Below are positions 1-8,609 of a stretch of DNA of 64,000 nucleotides, piece after piece. The notes under the pieces were generated by a model. The model was given only the letters and a program-made list of their open reading frames with translations. It searched no databases and was not told the origin of the DNA. Location of the stretch: positions 124,001 to 188,000 of the forward strand of contig NZ_ML058600.1 of assembly GCF_003635165.1 (NCBI RefSeq). The letters are read 5' to 3'. The DNA is from Burkholderia sp. Nafp2/4-1b (lineage in GTDB: Bacteria > Pseudomonadota > Gammaproteobacteria > Burkholderiales > Burkholderiaceae). Position numbers and translations under genes: made by a program. The stretch's first letter is position 1. Every line of letters starts with the position of its first letter.

Positions 1-1148
1 TTGCAGCTGCCGGCGGCGGCCGCCAGAAGATCAAGGCCGCGAAGTCGCTGACGGGCATCTCGGGCCGCGACCTGTACCTGCCGTCCGATCCACTCGCGTC
101 GCTCGACGCAACCGCCAAGGTCAAGCTGCTCGAGCGCATCGAGCAGATGGCACGCGGCCGCGACCCGCGCGTCACGCAGGTGATGGCCGGCCTCGCCGGC
201 GAATATGACGTCGTGCTGGTCGCGCGCAGCGACGGCGCGCTCGCGGCCGACATCCGCCCGCTCGTGCGCGTGTCGGTCACGGTGATCGCCGAACAGAACG
301 GCCGCCGCGAAATCGGCTCCGGCGGCGGCGGCGGCCGCTTCGACTACGGCTATTTCACCGACGAAATCCTGTCGCGCTACGTCGACGACGCGGTGCACGC
401 GGCGCTGGTCAACCTCGACGCACGCCCCGCGCCGGCCGGCGCGATGACGGTCGTGCTCGGGCCCGGCTGGCCGGGCGTGCTGCTGCACGAGGCGATCGGC
501 CACGGCCTCGAGGGCGACTTCAACCGCAAGGGTTCGTCGGCGTTCGCCGGCCGGATCGGCGAGCAGGTCGCCGCGAAGGGCGTGACGGTGGTCGACGACG
601 GCACGCTGCCGAATCGCCGCGGTTCGCTGAACATCGACGACGAAGGCAACCCGACGCAGTGCACGACGCTGATCGAGGACGGCATCCTGAAGGGCTACAT
701 CCAGGACACGCTGAACGCGCGCCTGATGAAGATGCCCGTTACCGGCAACGCGCGGCGCGAATCGTACGCGGCGCTGCCGATGCCGCGCATGACCAACACC
801 TACATGCTCAACGGCGACAAGGATCCGCAGGAAATCATCGCGTCGGTGAAGAACGGCCTGTACGCGGTGAACTTCGGCGGCGGCCAGGTCGACATCACCA
901 ACGGCAAGTTCGTGTTCTCGGCGTCCGAGGCGTACATGATCGAGAACGGCAAGATCACCTACCCGGTGAAGGGCGCCACGCTGATCGGCAGCGGCCCGGA
1001 ATCGCTGAAGTACGTGAGCATGATCGGCAACGACATGTCGCTCGACTCGGGCGTCGGCGTATGCGGGAAGGAAGGCCAGAGCGTGCCGGTCGGCGTCGGC
1101 CAGCCGACCCTGCGGATCGACAAGATGACGGTCGGTGGTACGGCATAA
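1..1148 (+). CDS. tldD: TldD metalloprotease, 5'-truncated by window edge
   Basis: TldD partners with TldE (PmbA) in a zinc metalloprotease that degrades unfolded peptides and, in some bacteria, matures peptide antibiotics. The reading frame is already open at base 3, so the true start lies upstream of the window. The methionine at 147 is internal. The HExxxH zinc motif is seen in [15 protein letters not shown], followed by the family's conserved stretches around [12 protein letters not shown] and [15 protein letters not shown]. The protein ends at a TAA at 1146-1148, and an intrinsic terminator follows. The family identification is firm; only the N-terminal part is missing. Confidence 0.95.
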   Translation, partial: AAAGGGRQKIKAAKSLTGISGRDLYLPSDPLASLDATAKVKLLERIEQMARGRDPRVTQVMAGLAGEYDVVLVARSDGALAADIRPLVRVSVTVIAEQNGRREIGSGGGGGRFDYGYFTDEILSRYVDDAVHAALVNLDARPAPAGAMTVVLGPGWPGVLLHEAIGHGLEGDFNRKGSSAFAGRIGEQVAAKGVTVVDDGTLPNRRGSLNIDDEGNPTQCTTLIEDGILKGYIQDTLNARLMKMPVTGNARRESYAALPMPRMTNTYMLNGDKDPQEIIASVKNGLYAVNFGGGQVDITNGKFVFSASEAYMIENGKITYPVKGATLIGSGPESLKYVSMIGNDMSLDSGVGVCGKEGQSVPVGVGQPTLRIDKMTVGGTA

Positions 1149-1163
1149 CCGCATCCGCGCGCA

Positions 1164-1210
1164 GACAATCCGCGCTTTTTGCTGAAAACGCGCGGATTGT
1201 CCGCATTTTT
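1164..1210 (+). terminator. Intrinsic terminator of tldD
   Basis: A 12-bp inverted repeat, GACAATCCGCGC (1164-1175) and GCGCGGATTGTC (1190-1201), is followed by a short T stretch at 1206-1210. It lies just after the tldD stop and before the aroG promoter. Confidence 0.75.
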
Positions 1211-1222
1211 GAACGTCCCCGG

Positions 1223-1251
1223 TTGCCAGCCGCGCGGGGACGGGGTATAAA
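1223..1251 (+). promoter_or_regulatory. Predicted sigma70-type promoter of the aroG leader
   Basis: A -35 TTGCCA (1223-1228) and a -10 TATAAA (1246-1251) are separated by 17 bp. Transcription would start near 1258, about 30 nt before the leader ATG. The repeat GTCCCC/GGGGAC (1215-1220 and 1236-1241) brackets the -35 and could be an operator, but I cannot name a regulator. Confidence 0.55.
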
Positions 1252-1288
1252 TTCCGAATCAACTTTTTTGACGAACCGAATCTCCGTC

Positions 1289-1354
1289 ATGTCCGCCAAG
1301 TTTTATTTTTACTTTTTTTGGCATCTCAGACCGCTGGCGGATCGAGAGGGTTGA
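1289..1354 (+). CDS. Aromatic-amino-acid leader peptide (21 aa) of aroG
   Basis: The 21-codon frame MSAKFYFYFFWHLRPLADREG has seven consecutive aromatic codons (residues 5-11, bases 1301-1321) encoding Phe, Tyr and Trp. This composition is typical of attenuator leader peptides. It sits between a good promoter and a strong intrinsic terminator and precedes the first enzyme of the shikimate pathway. The bases encoding residues 16-18, CTGGCGG (1334-1340), can pair with the 5' arm of the terminator and so act as an antiterminator. A ribosome stalled on the aromatic codons would leave this segment free; one that reaches the stop codon would cover it. No strong Shine-Dalgarno sequence is visible. 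The function is inferred from this arrangement. Confidence 0.8.
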   Translation: MSAKFYFYFFWHLRPLADREG

Positions 1355-1383
1355 TGGCGCGTGAAGCGCAACCGAAATTCCCG

Positions 1384-1416
1384 AAAAAACCGCCGGCGAA
1401 CCCGGCGGTTTTTTTT
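1384..1416 (+). terminator. Attenuator terminator upstream of aroG
   Basis: The 5' arm AAAAAACCGCCGG (1384-1396) and the 3' arm CCGGCGGTTTTTT (from 1402) close a loop of about five bases and run into eight consecutive T (1409-1416). It ends 131 bp before the aroG start. CCGCCGG (1390-1396) can alternatively pair with CTGGCGG (1334-1340) inside the leader ORF: seven pairs including one G-U. Confidence 0.85.
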
Positions 1417-1547
1417 CGCCCTTCGCCACCCGGTCGCCGCCGCAGCGGGTTCCGCGGCCCCGACCGACACCACCGAATCGCTTGAATTGATGAATCTGCC
1501 GCACGCGCACTGACCGAACGGCGCCCCGGAAAATTAGGAGAAACAGC

Positions 1548-2621
1548 ATGCCCCCGCACAATACCGACGACGTCCGCATTCGCGAACTCAAGGAACTGAC
1601 GCCGCCCGCCCACCTGATCCGCGAATTCGCGTGCTCCGAAGCCGCGTCCGAGCTGATCTACAACTCGCGCCAGTCGATGCACCGCATCCTGCACGGGATG
1701 GACGACCGGCTGATCGTCGTGATCGGGCCGTGCTCGATCCACGATACGAAGGCGGCGATCGAGTACGCGGGCCGGCTCGTGAAGGAGCGCGAGCGCTTCA
1801 AGGGCGAGCTGGAAGTCGTGATGCGCGTGTATTTCGAGAAGCCGCGCACGACGGTCGGCTGGAAGGGGCTCATCAACGATCCGCACCTGGACAACAGCTT
1901 CAAGATCAACGAAGGGCTGCGCACCGCGCGCGAACTGCTGCTGCAGATCAACGAAATGGGGCTGCCGGCCGCGACCGAATACCTCGACATGATCAGCCCG
2001 CAGTACATCGCCGACCTGATCTCGTGGGGCGCGATCGGCGCGCGCACGACCGAGTCGCAGGTGCACCGCGAACTGGCGTCGGGGCTGTCGTGCCCGGTCG
2101 GCTTCAAGAACGGCACCGACGGCAACGTGAAGATCGCGGTCGACGCAATCAAGGCCGCATCGCAGCCGCACCATTTCCTGTCGGTGACCAAGGGCGGCCA
2201 CTCGGCGATCGTGTCGACGGCCGGCAACGAGGACTGCCACGTGATCCTGCGCGGCGGCAAGGCGCCGAACTACGACGCGGACAGCGTGAACGCCGCGTGC
2301 GCGGACATCGGCAAGGCCGGCCTCGCCGCGCGCCTGATGATCGACGCGAGCCACGCGAACAGCTCGAAGAAGCACGAGAACCAGATCCCGGTGTGCGCGG
2401 ACATCGGCCGCCAGGTCGCGGCCGGCGACGAGCGCATCGTGGGCGTGATGATCGAGTCGCACCTCGTCGAGGGGCGCCAGGACCTGAAGGACGGCTGCCC
2501 GCTGACCTACGGCCAGAGCATCACCGACGCGTGCATCGCGTGGGACGACAGCGTGAAGGTGCTCGAAGGCCTCGCGGAATCGGTGAAGGCACGCCGCGTC
2601 GCGCGCGGCAGCGGGAACTGA
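1548..2621 (+). CDS. aroG: 3-deoxy-7-phosphoheptulonate (DAHP) synthase, class I
   Basis: This enzyme condenses phosphoenolpyruvate with erythrose 4-phosphate, the first committed step of aromatic amino acid synthesis, in the cytoplasm. At 357 aa it matches the length of the E. coli AroF/G/H isozymes. Visible landmarks are GPCSIHD with the metal-ligand cysteine near residue 62, the PEP-binding run KPRTTVGWKGLINDP, and DASHANSSK near the C terminus. The start at 1548 follows a TAGGAG-type ribosome site. Which aromatic amino acid inhibits it cannot be judged by eye. The upstream leader argues for control by the supply of charged aromatic tRNAs. Confidence 0.95.
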   Translation: MPPHNTDDVRIRELKELTPPAHLIREFACSEAASELIYNSRQSMHRILHGMDDRLIVVIGPCSIHDTKAAIEYAGRLVKERERFKGELEVVMRVYFEKPRTTVGWKGLINDPHLDNSFKINEGLRTARELLLQINEMGLPAATEYLDMISPQYIADLISWGAIGARTTESQVHRELASGLSCPVGFKNGTDGNVKIAVDAIKAASQPHHFLSVTKGGHSAIVSTAGNEDCHVILRGGKAPNYDADSVNAACADIGKAGLAARLMIDASHANSSKKHENQIPVCADIGRQVAAGDERIVGVMIESHLVEGRQDLKDGCPLTYGQSITDACIAWDDSVKVLEGLAESVKARRVARGSGN

Positions 2622-2703
2622 AGGACGTCAACACGCGGACCGTATGGCCCCGCTTGGCGGCGCATTGGCCATGCGGCCAGCCTGCGGCCGGCGTGTCGCT
2701 CTG

Positions 2704-2732
2704 CTAGACTAGCTAACATCATCTAGCTAACC
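2704..2732 (+). promoter_or_regulatory. Direct repeats, probable autoregulatory operator of the toxin-antitoxin operon
   Basis: Two copies of CTAGCTAAC (2709-2717 and 2723-2731) lie 14 bp apart immediately before the antitoxin ribosome site. Each contains the palindrome TAGCTA. Phd-family antitoxins usually repress their own operon through such short repeats. The assignment is inferred from position and symmetry. Confidence 0.5.
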
Positions 2733-2744
2733 AGAGGATCGACC

Positions 2745-3014
2745 ATGCCGACCGTCAATATGCACGATGCCAAGTCGCGGCTTTCAAGCCTCGTCGAAGC
2801 GCTTGAATTGGGGCGGGAATCCGAAGTCGTGATCGCCCGCAATGGTCATCCGGTCGCGCGGATCGTTCCTTACGCCGCGCCGAAGCGGATCGGCGCAGCC
2901 CGTCAGTTGCTTGCCGGATTGAACATCCCCATAAGCGTCGAGGCATTCAATGCCGGCGATGAATCGATCGCCGCGGACTTCGATGCCAGCTCGGACCAAG
3001 GGCTTGCACCGTGA
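2745..3014 (+). CDS. Phd/YefM-family antitoxin
   Basis: This 89-aa protein has the opening MPTVNMHDAKSRLSSLVEALELG and the block EVVIARNGHPVARIVP. Both are characteristic of the prevent-host-death antitoxin family, whose N-terminal half binds DNA and whose C-terminal half neutralises the toxin. It starts after an AGAGG ribosome site. Its stop overlaps the start of the PIN-domain toxin by 4 bp (GTGA), so translation is probably coupled. Codon use is less GC-rich than in aroG and hmp on either side, in keeping with an acquired module. The symbol is left blank because several antitoxin families pair with VapC toxins. Confidence 0.85.
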   Translation: MPTVNMHDAKSRLSSLVEALELGRESEVVIARNGHPVARIVPYAAPKRIGAARQLLAGLNIPISVEAFNAGDESIAADFDASSDQGLAP

Positions 3015-3400
3015 AGCTGCTGCTCGATACGCACATCGCGCTCTGGGCGGCTGAAGGCGCGCCGCAACTTTCGGCAATCGCGGCCGCGTTGATCGAACAT
3101 CCGGAAAACACGCTGTACGTCAGCGCCGCGTCGATTTGGGAAATCGCGATCAAGTATCGCAAGGGCAATCTCCCCGTTCATCCGCGCGATGCGCGCTCGG
3201 CGTTCCGGCTCGCGGGTTTCGCGGAGTTGCCGATCAGCAGCGATCACGCCGAGGCAGTCGCTGCGCTGCCGGATTTCCCCGATCATGCCGATCCATTCGA
3301 CCGCGTGATGGTCGCGCAAGCGCTGCATGAAGGCATGCCGCTCGTCAGTGCCGATCCGAAGGTGTGGCGCTACCACGCAACGCTGATGTTGCGCGCCTGA
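3011..3400 (+). CDS. vapC: PIN-domain toxin, VapC family
   Basis: VapC toxins are PIN-fold ribonucleases that cut specific tRNA or rRNA sites when freed from their antitoxin. The 129-aa protein carries the four acidic residues of the active site: Asp6 (LLLDTH), Glu44 (SIWEIAIK), Asp97 (DPFDRVMVAQA) and Asp115 (SADPKV). It begins with GTG overlapping the antitoxin stop. The complete acidic set suggests an active nuclease. The pair is a two-gene islet between aroG and hmp. Confidence 0.88.
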   Translation: MKLLLDTHIALWAAEGAPQLSAIAAALIEHPENTLYVSAASIWEIAIKYRKGNLPVHPRDARSAFRLAGFAELPISSDHAEAVAALPDFPDHADPFDRVMVAQALHEGMPLVSADPKVWRYHATLMLRA

Positions 3401-3427
3401 AGTCGCCCGCACGGCACTGCAAGTAAA

Positions 3428-3449
3428 AAGCCCGGCTCGCGCCGGGCTT
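3428..3449. terminator. Bidirectional terminator between vapC and hmp
   Basis: The hairpin AAGCCCGGC/GCCGGGCTT (3428-3436 and 3441-3449) is preceded by AAAAA on the plus strand. It therefore ends in a U-run for minus-strand transcripts and serves hmp best, and it may also stop transcription from the vapC side. Confidence 0.7.
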
Positions 3450-3492
3450 CGTCATTGCATCGTTGCGTTGGCCGAAACCGGCCGCCAGATCC

Positions 3493-4701
3493 TCACTCGA
3501 GCGCGCCCGAACCGAAGATCTCGGTGTTCACGCGCTCCGGCGCGACGCCGAGGGCGACCAGCGCATCGCGTTGCGCCTTCATGAACGCGACGGGGCCGCA
3601 GATGTAGTAGTCGGCATCCGGCACCAGCGCGTATTGCTTCACGCGCTCCGGGCTCAGGCGGCCTTCGAGGTCGTGATCGACACCGGCACGGTCGTTCGGG
3701 CCGACCACTTCGTACAGCACCGTGCGCTTCACGTTCGCGTGCTCGCGCGCCGCGTCGTTCAGCCAGTCGCGGAACGCGTGCACCGCCCCCGAACGGCATG
3801 CGTGGACGAAGCGCACTTCGCGCTTGCTGCCTTCGGCGATCAACGTCGATGCCATCGACATCATCGGCGTGATGCCGACGCCGCCCGAGATCAGCACGAC
3901 CGGCGTATCGGCAGCGCGCTTCAGCGAAAAGTCGCCCATCGGCGCCGTGACCTCGACGATCGCGCCCTCTTCCACGCCGTCGTGCATCAGCGTCGACACC
4001 TTGCCGGCCGGGATCGCTTCGGCCTTGCCGGCTTCGCGCTTCACCGAGATGCGCAGCCACTTGCCGTGCGGAGCGTCCGACAGGCTGTACTGGCGCGGCT
4101 GGTCGACGCCCAGGTCGCCAACGAAACGCTTCACCGAGATGTACTGGCCCGGTTCGAACTTCGGCGCGTCGCCGCCATCGGCGGGGGTCAGGTAGAACGA
4201 CGTGATCTCGTCGCTTTCACGCACCTTGCGGGCGACCTTGAACGGGCGGAAGCCGCTCCATGCCGCATTCGCGTACAGGTCGGCCTCGGCGCCGATCATG
4301 ATCTGCGCGAGCTGGCCATAGGCGACACGCCACGCTTCGAGCGTTTCGGCATCGACCGCGTCGCCGAGCACCTCGACGATCGACGCGAGCAGGTTCTCGC
4401 CGACGATCGGGTAATGCTCCGGACGGATGTTGAGGCTCGCGTGCTTGTGCGAGATGCGCGACACCGCGCCGCCGAGCGCGCCGAGGTTGTCGATGTTCGC
4501 CGCGTACGCGTAGACGGCCTTCGCGAGCGTTTCGGGCTGGCTGCCGGTCTTCTGGTGCGTCTGGTTGAACAGGTTCTTCAGTTCCGGATGACGCGCGAAC
4601 ATCCGCTGGTAGAAGTGCTTCGTGATCGTCGCGCCGTGCTCGGCGAGGACGGGGGCGGTGGCCTTCACACGGGCCATCTGGTCAGCGGTGATGTGGGTCA
4701 T
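3493..4701 (-). CDS. hmp: Flavohemoglobin / nitric oxide dioxygenase
   Basis: Hmp converts nitric oxide and oxygen to nitrate using NAD(P)H and protects the cytoplasm against nitrosative stress. The 402-aa protein has a globin domain (about residues 1-140) with the B10 tyrosine Tyr31 and proximal histidine His87. A ferredoxin-reductase-like module follows, with the FAD motif RQYSLSD and the nucleotide-binding motif GGVGITPMM. Length and order match E. coli Hmp. It is transcribed alone and upstream holds a possible NsrR half-site. Confidence 0.95.
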   Translation of the reverse strand: MTHITADQMARVKATAPVLAEHGATITKHFYQRMFARHPELKNLFNQTHQKTGSQPETLAKAVYAYAANIDNLGALGGAVSRISHKHASLNIRPEHYPIVGENLLASIVEVLGDAVDAETLEAWRVAYGQLAQIMIGAEADLYANAAWSGFRPFKVARKVRESDEITSFYLTPADGGDAPKFEPGQYISVKRFVGDLGVDQPRQYSLSDAPHGKWLRISVKREAGKAEAIPAGKVSTLMHDGVEEGAIVEVTAPMGDFSLKRAADTPVVLISGGVGITPMMSMASTLIAEGSKREVRFVHACRSGAVHAFRDWLNDAAREHANVKRTVLYEVVGPNDRAGVDHDLEGRLSPERVKQYALVPDADYYICGPVAFMKAQRDALVALGVAPERVNTEIFGSGALE

Positions 4702-4716
4702 GTTCGTTCTCCGTTA

Positions 4717-4745
4717 AACATGCGCATACGATACATCTTTAAAAT
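4717..4745 (-). promoter_or_regulatory. Possible NsrR-type site upstream of hmp
   Basis: Read on the minus strand, TTAAAGATGTATCGTATGCG begins with AAGATGTAT, which resembles one half of the NsrR palindrome. The other half is poorly conserved, and the downstream ATGCGCAT is a separate 8-bp palindrome. Regulation of hmp by NsrR is well known in proteobacteria, but this match is weak. Confidence 0.3.
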
Positions 4746-4795
4746 TCAAGCGCCCCCCAGGCAAATTGTCGCAGCGCGGAAAAGCGAGACCGGCG

Positions 4796-5347
4796 TCAGC
4801 GAACGCGCCCGCGCTCCCACAGCACGTCCGCGCCGCCATCCGCGCGGTTCAGCACGCGCGCCAGCACGAACAGCAGATCCGACAGCCGGTTCACGTAACG
4901 CCGCGGCGCATCATTGAGCGTGTCGGTGCGGCCCAGCGCGACGATCGCGCGCTCCGCGCGGCGGCACACCGTGCGGCACACGTGCGCGAGCGACGCCGCG
5001 CGCGAGCCAGCCGGCAGGATGAACTCCTTCAGCGGCGGCAGCGTTGCGTTGTAATCGGCGAGCCACTGGTCGAGGCGCGCGAGGTGCGTGTCGTCGATCA
5101 CCGTATGGCCGGGAATGCACAGCTCGCCGCCCAGATCGAACAGGTCGTGCTGGATCGTGACGAGCGCGGTGCGCACGTCGTCCGGCAGCGGCTCGGCGAG
5201 CAGCACGCCGAGGGTCGAGTTCAGTTCGTCGACGTCGCCGATCGCGGCGATCCGCGCGTCGTCCTTGCCGACGCGCCGGCCGTCGCCGAGGCCGGTGGTG
5301 CCGTCGTCGCCGGTGCGCGTGGCGATCTTGCTCAAGCGGTTGCCCAT
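4796..5347 (-). CDS. Cob(I)alamin adenosyltransferase, PduO type
   Basis: PduO-type (MMAB-like) ATP:cob(I)alamin adenosyltransferases make adenosylcobalamin from ATP and reduced cobalamin. The 183-aa protein starts MGNRLSKIATRTGDDGTTGLGDG, where the TRTGDxGxT loop binds ATP. It also has GDVDELNSTLG and the helix RTVCRRAERAIVAL, all family hallmarks. No other cobalamin genes are nearby, so it probably serves salvage or a cobalamin enzyme elsewhere. It is divergent from the FAD oxidase gene at 5488. Confidence 0.92.
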   Translation of the reverse strand: MGNRLSKIATRTGDDGTTGLGDGRRVGKDDARIAAIGDVDELNSTLGVLLAEPLPDDVRTALVTIQHDLFDLGGELCIPGHTVIDDTHLARLDQWLADYNATLPPLKEFILPAGSRAASLAHVCRTVCRRAERAIVALGRTDTLNDAPRRYVNRLSDLLFVLARVLNRADGGADVLWERGRVR

Positions 5348-5487
5348 GCGAATGTCCTCTCGTGCGCGGCCGCGATGCGACCCGGTTGCGTTGGAACGCG
5401 ATTATCGCAGCCCGCGGCGGGCGCCGCAGCAGGCGTTGCAGCGTAGAATGAGCCGACAGATCGACAAGCAGCCGTCAGGAGACATTC

Positions 5488-6897
5488 GTGAATCACCCCG
5501 ACACGCCGGCCGCCACGCGCCGCCCCCTCCCCCCGGCCATGCTCGATGCGCTGCGCGCCGCCTTCGGCGAGCGCGTGTCGACGGCCGACGCCGTCCGCGC
5601 CCATCACGGCCGCGACGAATCGCCGTTCGATCCGCAGCTGCCCGACGTGGTCGTGTTCGCGCACAATGCCGACGAAATCCGCGAAGTCGTGTCGCTGTGC
5701 GCGCTCTACAGCGTACCGCTGATCCCGTATGGCGCCGGCTCGTCGCTCGAAGGCCACCTGCTCGCGGTGCGCGGCGGCGTGTCGCTCGACCTGTCGGAAA
5801 TGAACCGCGTGCTGTCGATCAACGCGGAAGACCTGACCGTCACGGTCGAACCGGGCATCACCCGCAAGGCGCTCAACGAAGCGCTGCGCGACACCGGCCT
5901 GTTCTTCCCGATCGATCCGGGCGCCGACGCGAGCATCGGCGGGATGACCGCGACCCGCGCGTCGGGCACCAACGCCGTGCGCTACGGCACGATGCGCGAG
6001 AACGTGCTCGGCCTGACGGCCGTGCTCGCCGACGGCCGCGTCGTGAAAACCGGCTCGCGTGCGCGCAAGTCGTCGGCCGGCTACGACCTGACGCGCCTGT
6101 TCGTCGGCTCCGAAGGCACGCTCGGCGTGATCACCGAGATCACGCTGCGGCTGCATCCACTGCCCGAAGCGGTGTCGGCCGCGATCTGCACGTTCCCGTC
6201 GATGGGCGACGCGGTGCGCACCGTGATCGAGACGATCCAGATCGGCGTGCCGATCGCGCGGGTCGAATTCGTCGACGCCCTCGCCGTGCGCTCGATCAAC
6301 CGCCACTCGAACCTGACGCTCGCCGAGGCGCCGACGCTGTTCTTCGAATTCCACGGCACCGAAGCCGGCGTGAAGGAACAGGCCGAGCTCGTACAGACGC
6401 TCGCGGGCCAGAACAACGGCCAGGGTTTCGAATGGGCGACCCGCCCTGAGGATCGCACGCGGCTCTGGGCCGCGCGCCACAACGCGTATTTCGCGATGCT
6501 GCAGCTGAAGCCCGGCTGCCGCGCGGTGACGACCGACGTATGCGTGCCGATCTCGCAGCTCGCCGCGTGCGTCGAGGAGACCGAAGTCGACCTGCGCGCG
6601 TCGTCGCTGCCCTGCCCGATCGTCGGCCACGTCGGCGACGGCAATTTCCACGTCGCGATCCTGATCGATCCCGACAAGCCCGAGGAACTCGACGAAGCCG
6701 AGCGCATCAACGACCGGATCGTCGAGCGCGCGCTGCGCCTGGGCGGCACCTGCACCGGCGAACATGGCGTCGGGCTGCACAAGATGCGCTTCCTGCCGAA
6801 AGAGCACGGCGACAATGCGATCGACGCGATGCGCGCGATCAAGCTCGCGCTCGATCCGCGCAACCTGATGAATCCCGGCAAGATCTTCACGTGCTGA
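5488..6897 (+). CDS. FAD-linked oxidase, D-lactate dehydrogenase (cytochrome)-like
   Basis: This 469-aa protein belongs to the FAD-binding PCMH oxidase family, which includes D-lactate dehydrogenase and GlcD. The FAD domain (about residues 45-225) contains PYGAGSSLEGHL and DPGADASIGGMTATRASGTNA. The C-terminal substrate domain contains VGHVGDGNFHVAI and the family ending GGTCTGEHGVGLHK. Overall it resembles mitochondrial-type D-lactate dehydrogenase (LDHD) more than GlcD. It lies 38 bp before glcD, so it is probably co-transcribed with the glycolate oxidase genes. The exact 2-hydroxyacid substrate cannot be told from sequence. Confidence 0.88.
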   Translation: MNHPDTPAATRRPLPPAMLDALRAAFGERVSTADAVRAHHGRDESPFDPQLPDVVVFAHNADEIREVVSLCALYSVPLIPYGAGSSLEGHLLAVRGGVSLDLSEMNRVLSINAEDLTVTVEPGITRKALNEALRDTGLFFPIDPGADASIGGMTATRASGTNAVRYGTMRENVLGLTAVLADGRVVKTGSRARKSSAGYDLTRLFVGSEGTLGVITEITLRLHPLPEAVSAAICTFPSMGDAVRTVIETIQIGVPIARVEFVDALAVRSINRHSNLTLAEAPTLFFEFHGTEAGVKEQAELVQTLAGQNNGQGFEWATRPEDRTRLWAARHNAYFAMLQLKPGCRAVTTDVCVPISQLAACVEETEVDLRASSLPCPIVGHVGDGNFHVAILIDPDKPEELDEAERINDRIVERALRLGGTCTGEHGVGLHKMRFLPKEHGDNAIDAMRAIKLALDPRNLMNPGKIFTC

Positions 6898-6935
6898 CCC
6901 GGCGGCGCGATGACGCGCCGCACGCAGGAGACCGA

Positions 6936-8429
6936 ATGAACGCTTCCGTCGAACTGTCGAGCGCGACGCGCGCTCAGCGCCAGCGCGAAGTCGTGCAGGC
7001 GCTGATGGCCGTGCTGCCGACCCATTGCCTGCTGTTCCGCGACGAAGACACCGCGCCGTACGAATGCGACGGCCTGTCCGCGTACCGCCGGCTGCCGCTC
7101 GCGGTCGCGCTGCCCGAAACCGAATCGCAGGTGCAGCGGGTCGTGCAGATCTGCCGCCGCATGGAAGTGCCGATCGTGCCGCGCGGCGCCGGCACGAGCC
7201 TGTCCGGCGGCGCGCTGCCGATCACGAACGGCGTCGTGCTGTCGCTCGCGCGCTTCACGCGCATCGTCGAGGTCGATTCGTACGCCCGCACGGCCACCGT
7301 GCAGCCCGGCGTGCGCAACCTCGCGATCTCGGAAGCCGCCGCGCCTTACGGGCTCTACTACGCACCCGATCCGTCGTCGCAGATCGCGTGCACGATCGGC
7401 GGCAACGTCGCGGAAAATTCCGGCGGCGTCCACTGCCTGAAATACGGGCTGACCGTGCACAACGTGATGCGCGTGCGCGCCGTCACGATCGACGGCGAAA
7501 TCGTCGAGTTCGGCTCGCTCGGCCTCGACACGCCAGGCCTCGACCTGCTCGCGGTGATGATCGGCAGCGAAGGGATGTTCGCGATCGTCACCGAGGTGAC
7601 GGTCAGGCTGATCCCGAAACCGCAGACCGCGCAGCTCGTGATGGCGAGCTTCGACGACGTCGTGAAGGGCGGCGAGGCGGTGGCCGCGATCATCGCGTCG
7701 GGCATCATCCCGGCCGGACTCGAGATGATGGACAAGCCGGCCACGCAGGCCGTCGAGGCGTTCACGCACGCTGGCTACGACCTCGATGCGAAGGCGATCC
7801 TGCTGTGCGAATCGGACGGCACGCCGGAAGAAGTCGCGGAAGAAATCGTCCGGATGACGGCCGTGCTGCGCGAGCACGGCGCGACGCGCATCCAGGTGTC
7901 GCGCAACGAAAGCGAGCGGCTGCGCTTCTGGTCGGGCCGCAAGAATGCGTTTCCGGCCGCCGGGCGCATTTCCGCCGACTACTACTGCATGGACGGCACC
8001 GTGCCGCGCCGCGCGATCGGCCCGCTGCTCGCGCGCATCGAGCAGCTCGAGACGCGCTACGGGTTGCGCTGCATCAATGTGTTCCATGCCGGTGACGGCA
8101 ACATGCATCCGTTGATCCTCTACAACGCGAACGATCCGGACGAGCTGCACCGCGCCGAGCAGTTCGGCGCGGAAATCCTCGAATGCTGCGTGGAATTCGG
8201 CGGCAGCGTGACGGGCGAGCACGGCGTCGGCATCGAAAAGCTCAATTCGATGTGCGTACAGTTCTCGCCGCAGGAGCGCGACGCGTTCTTCGCGGTCAAG
8301 CGCGCATTCGATCCGGCCGGGCTGCTCAATCCCGACAAGGGCATCCCGACCCGCGCGCGCTGCGCGGAATACGGCCGCCAGCACGTGCGCGGGGGGCTGC
8401 TGCCGCACCCCGACCTGCCGCGCTTCTGA
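6936..8429 (+). CDS. glcD: Glycolate oxidase subunit GlcD
   Basis: GlcD is the FAD subunit of glycolate oxidase, which oxidises glycolate to glyoxylate and passes electrons to the respiratory chain with GlcE and GlcF. The 497-aa protein has PRGAGTSLSGGALP, DPSSQIACTIGGNVAENSGG and NVFHAGDGNMHPL, with GEHGVGIEK near the end. The start at 6936 follows GCAGGAG at a suitable distance. The frame is open further upstream, but an earlier start would overlap the preceding gene. It is part of a cluster with the neighbouring oxidase, glcE and glcF. Confidence 0.94.
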   Translation: MNASVELSSATRAQRQREVVQALMAVLPTHCLLFRDEDTAPYECDGLSAYRRLPLAVALPETESQVQRVVQICRRMEVPIVPRGAGTSLSGGALPITNGVVLSLARFTRIVEVDSYARTATVQPGVRNLAISEAAAPYGLYYAPDPSSQIACTIGGNVAENSGGVHCLKYGLTVHNVMRVRAVTIDGEIVEFGSLGLDTPGLDLLAVMIGSEGMFAIVTEVTVRLIPKPQTAQLVMASFDDVVKGGEAVAAIIASGIIPAGLEMMDKPATQAVEAFTHAGYDLDAKAILLCESDGTPEEVAEEIVRMTAVLREHGATRIQVSRNESERLRFWSGRKNAFPAAGRISADYYCMDGTVPRRAIGPLLARIEQLETRYGLRCINVFHAGDGNMHPLILYNANDPDELHRAEQFGAEILECCVEFGGSVTGEHGVGIEKLNSMCVQFSPQERDAFFAVKRAFDPAGLLNPDKGIPTRARCAEYGRQHVRGGLLPHPDLPRF

Positions 8430-8609
8430 GCGGCGCGCGGCGCGCGGGCCGTGCCGCCGCGCGGGCCGCGGCGCTCCGTCCTGGCCGCGCCGGCCGCGCG
8501 CGCGGTGGCGCCTGCATGCGTTCGCGATACGGGGCTTAGGGATAGTCGCGATGTGGATTCGTGCCACCCCGGTACAATCGACCGGACAACAACGAGGCAG
8601 CAACAGAAC

